This document shows, one piece after another, positions 32,421-39,463 of a stretch of DNA of 39,463 nt; the stretch's first letter is position 1, and each line of letters begins with the position of its first letter. The translations under genes and the position numbers were made by a program. The notes under the pieces are model-generated. The model saw only the letters and a list, made by a program, of their open reading frames with translations. It did not search any database and had not been told where the DNA came from. Source of the stretch: CAZJFH01 sp964545205 (lineage in GTDB: Bacteria; Pseudomonadota; Alphaproteobacteria; Rhodospirillales; Magnetospirillaceae). The stretch is taken from assembly GCA_964545205.1 (NCBI GenBank), contig CAZJFH010000050.1, forward strand, positions 1 to 39,463. Direction: 5' to 3'.

Positions 32421-32682
32421 GCGCTAAACGCCATGCGGAATAAGCCTTGTGGACCCGGGGGCGGTACCCGGCGCCTCCACCAAATTCCATCCGGCCCGGC
32501 ACGGGGCGGATCCTTGGGGGCGAAACAGGATCGACACGGGTGATAAAGGCATGGTTTGCGCTCGGCATGATACCACCGTTACCGGGTCAATCTCACAAGT
32601 GCCAATGACAATGAGGCGCTCGCTGTCGCTGCATAAGCGATAAGCGCGGTTCGGGGGGCACCGGGCAACAGAAGCCCCCCAC
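32421..32682 (+). ncRNA. ssrA: Permuted two-piece transfer-messenger RNA
   Basis: This is a circularly permuted tmRNA gene. The acceptor piece comes first, ending CGCCTCC-A-CCA (CCA at 32480-32482), and the coding piece starts GGGGGCGAAACAGGATCGAC at 32516. GGGGGCG (32516-32522) pairs with CGCCTCC (32472-32478) as the 7-bp acceptor stem. The interpiece segment 32483-32515 would be removed. A long P2 helix joins the pieces: AAGGC with GCCTT, GCATGG with CCATGC and TTTGCGC with GCGCTAAA. The tag frame is at 32601-32633 (ANDNEALAVAA), followed by TAA. The 3' end has the stem GGGGGGC / GCCCCCC (32653-32680) and a T-tract at 32690-32694. End positions are estimates. The tag has the alphaproteobacterial ANDN start and AVAA end, and the SspB gene follows. 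Confidence 0.93.
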
Positions 32683-32739
32683 TTTGCGATTTTTCGCCGC
32701 GGCGGCGCGGGCCGCGGTTCATGGGGGTGAACGGCGCGG

Positions 32740-33246
32740 ATGGCCCAGGGTACGCTGCGATACGACAGGATGGTCGAGAACGCCTTGCGCGGAGTGCTGC
32801 GCGAGGCGCTGACGCTGACGGCCAGGGACGGCCTGCCCGGCGCCCACCACTTCTACATCACCTTCCGCACCGGGCATCCCGGCGTGATGATCCCCGACCA
32901 CGTGCGCGCGCGCTATCCCGAAGAGATGACGATCGTCCTGCAGCACCAGTTCTGGGGCCTGGACGTCACCGACAGCTATTTCGAGGTCACGCTGTCGTTC
33001 AACCGCGTCAACGAGCGGCTGCACATCCCGTTCGCGGCGATCACCGCCTTCGCCGATCCCTCGGCCAAGTTCGGCCTGCAGTTCCAGGTCGAGACCGCCG
33101 GCGAGGCGCCGGCCCAGGCGCAGCCGCAGGCGCAGCAGCCGCAGCCGGCGCCGGCCACCGACGACGAGCCGCAGGGCGAGCAGGATCCGGCGGCGGCGCA
33201 GGGCGGCGGCCAGGTCATCGCCCTTGACGCATTCCGCAAAAAGTAG
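32740..33246 (+). CDS. sspB: SspB-type adaptor for ClpXP (alphaproteobacterial)
   Basis: SspB binds ssrA-tagged proteins and delivers them to ClpXP. The 168-residue protein has the alphaproteobacterial SspB domain (about 5-120, with HHFYITFRTGHPGVMIPDHV and EEMTIVLQHQFWGLDVTDSYFEVTLSFN). It is followed by a flexible Ala/Gln/Pro-rich linker and a C-terminal tail, GQVIALDAFRKK, which probably forms the ClpX-binding end. The gene starts about 60 bp after the tmRNA gene on the same strand, so tagging RNA and delivery adaptor are physically linked. Confidence 0.94.
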   Translation: MAQGTLRYDRMVENALRGVLREALTLTARDGLPGAHHFYITFRTGHPGVMIPDHVRARYPEEMTIVLQHQFWGLDVTDSYFEVTLSFNRVNERLHIPFAAITAFADPSAKFGLQFQVETAGEAPAQAQPQAQQPQPAPATDDEPQGEQDPAAAQGGGQVIALDAFRKK

Positions 33247-33274
33247 TTTGACAGGCCCCACCTGACCGGGGAGT

Positions 33275-33296
33275 ACGGCGCCCACTCGGGCGCCGT
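33275..33296 (+). terminator. Hairpin after sspB
   Basis: ACGGCGCCC and its complement (9-bp stem, ACTC loop) lie 28 bp beyond the sspB stop codon. There is no T-run after it, so termination strength is uncertain. Confidence 0.55.
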
Positions 33297-33339
33297 TCGC
33301 ATTCGGCGCGTCGCAATCGAACCGAGGGGCCTGGCCGCC

Positions 33340-34950
<1,611 letters not shown>

Positions 34951-34960
34951 GGCTCGTCAT

Positions 34961-34983
34961 CCCTCTCCCCTCGAGGGAGAGGG
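34961..34983 (+). terminator. Hairpin after the class I fumarase gene
   Basis: CCCTCTCCC and GGGAGAGGG (9-bp stem, CTCGA centre) lie 11 bp beyond the stop codon. It belongs to the same CCCTCTCCC-type intergenic repeats as 22515-22643. There is no T-tract. Confidence 0.5.
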
Positions 34984-35012
34984 AATCGCCGAAGTCGTGC
35001 TAGCCTGAGGGC

Positions 35013-35579
35013 ATGACCAGCCCGCGCACCTTCGGCCGCAAGAAGCCCGCCGCCACGCCGATGGCGGCGACGCGGCCGCTGCTCGGACCGGTGCTGTTCG
35101 ATCCCGGCACGCCGAAGCGCCGCAAGCTGCGGCGCCTGGCGCGGCGGGCGCCGCTGGGCGTGATCCTGTGGCTGGCGGCTTTGATCGCCTGGGAAAACGT
35201 CGCCCTGGTCCACGAACTGGTGGCCTGGGCGCTGTTCGGCGGCGGCGCCCTGTTCGTGCTCGCCGGCCTGCTCGGCCTGCGCGACCGGCCCGAGAGCATC
35301 ACCTGCGGCCGGTGCGGCGCCAAAGGCTGGGTCGAGGGCCTCGACGCGATCGGCCGCTGCCCGCGTTGCGGCTGGCCCGAGTTCCGCGCCCGCGGCACCC
35401 GCGAGCGCCGCTGGCTTTCCTTCGATGACGACGGCGAGGAGGTGACGCTCTCCGGCGAGGACCTGCGCGCGCGGCGCTTCTGGCCGTTCGGCGAGGACGG
35501 CGCCGAGGATTCCTCCGGCTCCGGCGGCCCGGGCGACGGCGACTCGGGCGATTCCGGCGGCGACGGCGGCGGCGACTAG
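35013..35579 (+). CDS. Membrane-anchored zinc-ribbon protein, 188 aa
   Basis: I do not recognise this protein by family. A basic N-terminal section (1-45, with KRRKLRRLARR) is followed by two hydrophobic segments (about 46-90), then a zinc ribbon with C98-X2-C101 (CGRCGAKGW) and C116-X2-C119 (CPRCGWPEF), and an acidic Gly/Asp/Ser-rich tail. It could be a cytosolic-facing membrane protein with a metal-binding domain. Its start has a close GAGGG (only a short spacer), so the ATG 16 codons downstream (35061) is an alternative. Its TAG stop overlaps the stop of the opposite gene through CTAG. Confidence 0.65.
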   Translation: MTSPRTFGRKKPAATPMAATRPLLGPVLFDPGTPKRRKLRRLARRAPLGVILWLAALIAWENVALVHELVAWALFGGGALFVLAGLLGLRDRPESITCGRCGAKGWVEGLDAIGRCPRCGWPEFRARGTRERRWLSFDDDGEEVTLSGEDLRARRFWPFGEDGAEDSSGSGGPGDGDSGDSGGDGGGD

Positions 35580-35962
35580 GACTTGCCCGGATCCTCGTAC
35601 TGGCCCTTCCAGGGATCCCAGCCGGCGCCTTCCTTGCCGCCGGTCATGTCGCCGGGCCGGCCTTCGGCGGTGTGGATGGCGGTGGTGTGCATCGCCCCGG
35701 CCGTCTCCTCGCGTTCCACCCGCACGCGCACCCCGCGCTCGTGCGGATTGGCGCGCACCGCCGCGGCGACGTGGAGGCCGGCATCGTGGTCGAGCACCAC
35801 CAGGCGGCCGTCGTCGGTGACCAGGCCGTAGCCGGTCTCGCGCGCCTGCAGCAGCCTGTCCTTCTCGTGGGCGCGGGCGCGGGTCAGCAGGTCGACGTCC
35901 GGTTGCCGGTGCAGCCCTTCGATGTCGACGAGATAGCCTTCCAGGGTCTCCTTGTGGGCCAT
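35576..35962 (-). CDS. Hypothetical protein, 128 aa
   Basis: I do not recognise this protein. It is soluble with a mixed sequence: MAHKETLEGYLVDIEGLHR, then LLTRARAHEKDRLLQARETG, YGLVTDDGRLVVLDHDAG, and a Gly-rich C-terminus (GKEGAGWDPWKGQYEDP). The repeated charged and aromatic pattern suggests a small structural domain. AGGAGG lies six bases before the ATG, so it is probably real. It is convergent with, and shares 4 bp with, the zinc-ribbon gene's stop. Confidence 0.65.
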   Translation of the reverse strand: MAHKETLEGYLVDIEGLHRQPDVDLLTRARAHEKDRLLQARETGYGLVTDDGRLVVLDHDAGLHVAAAVRANPHERGVRVRVEREETAGAMHTTAIHTAEGRPGDMTGGKEGAGWDPWKGQYEDPGKS

Positions 35963-36085
35963 GGCAGCCTCCTGCGGGCGGTTTGTCGGTCCCTTTGAAC
36001 ACCGCCCGCCGCGCGAATGTTCCCCCCTGTACGGGGCCGGGCCGGGCACATAGACTCGGGACGGCACCGCATGGGAGTCGACGCC

Positions 36086-36439
36086 ATGACCACCGGACAC
36101 GAACGCACCGACGCCATCCTCGCCCTGCTGCGCTCGCTGGTCGGCCGGGTCGAGACCCGCGAGTTGATGGGCGCCGTCGGGCTGTTCCTCGACGGCGCGC
36201 AGTTCGGGATCATCTCGGACGGACGGCTGCACTACCGGGTCGACGCCGGCAACCGCGGCGACTACGAGGCCTTCGAGCTGCCCGACGCGGACGACTTCTG
36301 CCCGCGCGGCGCCATGCCCGGCGACCTGTCGTGGCGACCGGTGCCGGGGCCGGTGCTCGACGACGAGGAGTTGCTGGCCGACTGGACGCGCAAGGCGTGG
36401 GAAGCCGCCAAGCGGGCGCGCAAGGCCGCGGGGCGGTGA
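36086..36439 (+). CDS. TfoX N-terminal-domain protein
   Basis: This 117-residue protein resembles the N-terminal domain of TfoX/Sxy: a helical start (TDAILALLRSLVGRVETREL) then MGAVGLFLDGAQFGIISDGRLHYRVD. The second TfoX domain is absent. In gammaproteobacteria TfoX regulates competence, but stand-alone N-terminal domains are widespread and mostly of unknown function. The C-terminal tail is basic (KAWEAAKRARKAAGR). The ATG at 36086 is preceded by GGGAG; an ATG five codons upstream is possible. Confidence 0.78.
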   Translation: MTTGHERTDAILALLRSLVGRVETRELMGAVGLFLDGAQFGIISDGRLHYRVDAGNRGDYEAFELPDADDFCPRGAMPGDLSWRPVPGPVLDDEELLADWTRKAWEAAKRARKAAGR

Positions 36440-36540
36440 TCACATCCGCGAAATCAGCGACATATTCACGCAACATTTCCCGCGAAGCACTCCTGAAATC
36501 GTGATAACTTGACCTCGCCCCCTTGCGAGGAGACGTTCGC

Positions 36541-37104
36541 GTGCCGCCCCTGGTCTGGACCGAAGAGCTGTCGACCGGGATCCGCGCGATCGACAACGAT
36601 CACCGGATGCTGTTCGACATCGCCAACGCCCTGCACGCCTGCGCCGAACAGGGCGGCGACCCCGACGAGATCGGCCGCCACCTCGAGGCGCTGATCCGCT
36701 ACGCCGAGGAGCATTTCGCCCGCGAGGAAACCTTCATGGAGCGCAGCGGCTATCCCGGCCTCGACGCCCATATGCGCGAGCATCAATGCCTCACGGCCGC
36801 GGTCTACCGGCTGCAGGACATGCACGCGGCCGATCCGGCGAACGTCACCGCGCCGCAGCTGTGGGCCTTCCTCAGCGACTGGCTGGTCGGCCACATCCGC
36901 AACGGCGACATGGCCTACGTGCCCTATCTGCGCGGCCAGAGCCCGGGAGCGGCCGAGCCGCGCAGGCGGGCGATGCGCGCGGTGACCGTTCGGGTGCCGG
37001 ACGACCGGGTCGGCGCCGTGCTAATATGCGCCGACCTGCTGGCGCGCGGCGGCGCCGAGGCCGAGGACCTGTTGCGGCTGATCGGAGCCCCCGCCAGGAA
37101 CTGA
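36541..37104 (+). CDS. Bacteriohemerythrin
   Basis: Hemerythrins carry a di-iron site that binds oxygen. The 187-residue protein shows all expected ligands: H21, H58, E62, H77, H81, H118 and D123, in the four-helix-bundle spacing typical of bacterial hemerythrins. A 50-residue C-terminal extension (RRRAMRAVTVRVPDDRVGAVL, then ADLLARGGAEAEDLLRLIG) is not part of the hemerythrin fold and could be an interaction element. I chose GTG at 36541 because GAGGAG stands eight bases upstream. It may scavenge or sense oxygen next to the fumarases, which is inference. Confidence 0.93.
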   Translation: MPPLVWTEELSTGIRAIDNDHRMLFDIANALHACAEQGGDPDEIGRHLEALIRYAEEHFAREETFMERSGYPGLDAHMREHQCLTAAVYRLQDMHAADPANVTAPQLWAFLSDWLVGHIRNGDMAYVPYLRGQSPGAAEPRRRAMRAVTVRVPDDRVGAVLICADLLARGGAEAEDLLRLIGAPARN

Positions 37105-37150
37105 CGTCGGGCGCGCCGTGTTGTCAGATCGGACGACAAGGGGTGAGCGC

Positions 37151-38548
<1,398 letters not shown>

Positions 38549-38616
38549 CGCAGCCGCCATCGCGGCGGCGGCCAAAGGCGCGGAGCGCCCGCGGCGAACA
38601 GAGCAGGAGGAATGCC

Positions 38617-39150
38617 ATGTCCAGACTTCCAGGCGTCTTCGCCACCACGATCGAGAAATCGGCGATCTGGCTGCACGAGATCGAGAACGACACCGGCTGG
38701 GACGAGCACCGCGCCTACCGCGCCCTGCGCGCCGCGCTGCACGTGCTGCGCGACCGCCTGACCGTCGACCAGGCGGCCCATCTCGGCGCCCAGCTTCCGA
38801 TGCTGGTGCGCGGCTTCTACTACGAGGGCTGGCACCCCGCCGCCGCCCCGGACAAACGCATCGGCAACAAGGACGACTTCCTGGCCTGCGTGCGCCGCGA
38901 GTGCAACGACCCGCAGATCGACCCCGAACTGGCGTGCTGCGCCGTGTTCGGCACGCTCGGCCGCCACGTCACCGGCGGCGAGATCGCCAAGCTGCGCAAC
39001 GCGCTGCCCAAGTCTATCGCCGCCCTGCTGCCCGACGGCAACGCCGCCGGCGGCCATCACGCGCCGCCGCCCGGCAACGCGGCACGCGCCGCCGGCCACG
39101 ACGCCGACTTCATCGTCGGCGCCGAGGGCATCCGCCCGGTGCAGCACTGA
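38617..39150 (+). CDS. DUF2267 family protein
   Basis: This 177-residue soluble helical protein matches DUF2267, with IWLHEIENDTGWDEHRAYRALRAALHVLRDRL and HLGAQLPMLVRGFYYEGWHP. The function of the family is unknown. The C-terminal 45 residues are His/Ala/Gly-rich (AAGGHHAPPPGN) and probably disordered. AGGAGG lies six bases before the ATG. The frame is open further upstream without similarity. Confidence 0.85.
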   Translation: MSRLPGVFATTIEKSAIWLHEIENDTGWDEHRAYRALRAALHVLRDRLTVDQAAHLGAQLPMLVRGFYYEGWHPAAAPDKRIGNKDDFLACVRRECNDPQIDPELACCAVFGTLGRHVTGGEIAKLRNALPKSIAALLPDGNAAGGHHAPPPGNAARAAGHDADFIVGAEGIRPVQH

Positions 39151-39195
39151 TCGCGCCCTGCTATCCTCCCGCGCGGGCGAACGCGGGAGGGCGGC

Positions 39196-39420
39196 ATGGC
39201 GGGTGAGCTCAGGAAACGTTCGGTGGTGATCGCCGGCCACACGACCAGCGTGTCGCTGGAGCAGGAGTTCTGGGACGTGCTGCGCGAGCTGGCCGAGTCC
39301 CGCGGCCGTTCGATCAACCAGCTCGTCACCGAGATCGACCGCGAGCGCACGGGCAACCTGTCCTCCGCCATCCGGGTGTTCGTGCTGAACACGCTACGCC
39401 ACGGGAGCTCCGGCCCTTGA
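39196..39420 (+). CDS. Ribbon-helix-helix domain protein, 74 aa
   Basis: This 74-residue protein resembles small alphaproteobacterial ribbon-helix-helix proteins (RHH_4 type): KRSVVIAGHTTSVSLEQEFWDVLRELAES, then GRSINQLVTEIDRE. The fold suggests DNA binding, but no target is known. GGGAGG precedes the ATG. No toxin gene is visible beside it within the window. Confidence 0.82.
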   Translation: MAGELRKRSVVIAGHTTSVSLEQEFWDVLRELAESRGRSINQLVTEIDRERTGNLSSAIRVFVLNTLRHGSSGP

Positions 39421-39427
39421 AGTCGTC

Positions 39428-39451
39428 ATGGCCGGGCGAAGTCCCGGCCAT
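39428..39451. terminator. Hairpin at the right edge
   Basis: ATGGCCGGG and its complement (9-bp stem, 6-nt loop) lie 8 bp beyond the ribbon-helix-helix gene. No T-run follows before the window ends; it may instead be a dispersed repeat. Confidence 0.45.
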
Positions 39452-39463
39452 CCACGTGGCGCG

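Overview
The window looks like chromosomal backbone from a GC-rich alphaproteobacterium, most likely of Rhodospirillales-like affinity. Four things point there: a three-subunit proton-translocating transhydrogenase (pntAA-pntAB-pntB), a circularly permuted two-piece tmRNA gene, an alphaproteobacterial-type SspB adaptor next to it, and the cluster serB / miaA-ilvB-ilvH / ilvC / leuA with hflK-hflC-degP nearby. The group is inferred from gene content and order only. No phage, integrase, transposase, CRISPR array, rRNA or tRNA was seen.

Layout. 1-302: intergenic DNA with dispersed repeats and the pntB terminator. 303-3307 (-): transhydrogenase operon. 3491-4707 (-): a REC-Hpt signalling protein and a STAS protein. 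4780-6599: OxyR (-) divergent from a ZIP metal transporter (+). 6604-6954 (-): unknown protein. 7016-12541 (-): complete rod-shape operon mreB-mreC-mreD-mrdA-rodA. 12637-14184 (-): leuA. 14412-15201 (-): MntA-HepT-like toxin-antitoxin pair. 15303-16322 (-): ilvC. 16670-17289 (+): parDE toxin-antitoxin pair. 17388-19023: 1-Cys peroxiredoxin (+) and a secreted metallo-hydrolase (-). 19173-22505 (-): miaA-ilvB-ilvH. 22652-24916: DUF1015 protein (-) divergent from serB (+). 25169-29215 (-): hflK-hflC-DUF2065-degP membrane protein quality-control group. 29370-30482 (+): Mrp/ApbC Fe-S carrier. 30483-31342 (+): an AT-rich patch, a zinc-ribbon peptide and an XRE-type regulator. 31343-32284 (-): thyX. 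32421-33246 (+): permuted ssrA and sspB. 33340-39420: class I fumarase, small unknown proteins, a TfoX-like protein, a bacteriohemerythrin, class II fumarase, a DUF2267 protein and a ribbon-helix-helix protein.

Functional themes. Branched-chain amino acid synthesis (ilvB, ilvH, ilvC, leuA) is spread over about 9 kb on one strand with two small toxin-antitoxin modules beside ilvC. Redox and peroxide handling recurs (transhydrogenase, OxyR, peroxiredoxin, Fe-S carrier, Fe-S and Fe-S-free fumarases). Protein quality control is concentrated in hflKC-degP and in ssrA-sspB, where the tagging RNA and the adaptor that delivers tagged proteins lie about 60 bp apart.

Most of the window is ordinary housekeeping sequence and I do not see a convincing undescribed multi-gene system. 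The observations most worth checking are the permuted tmRNA with its unusually short deduced tag (ANDNEALAVAA), the HepT-like protein whose RX4HXY motif has Asn in place of His, a 119-bp element with perfect 22-bp terminal inverted repeats, and the AT-rich patch upstream of the zinc-ribbon and XRE genes.
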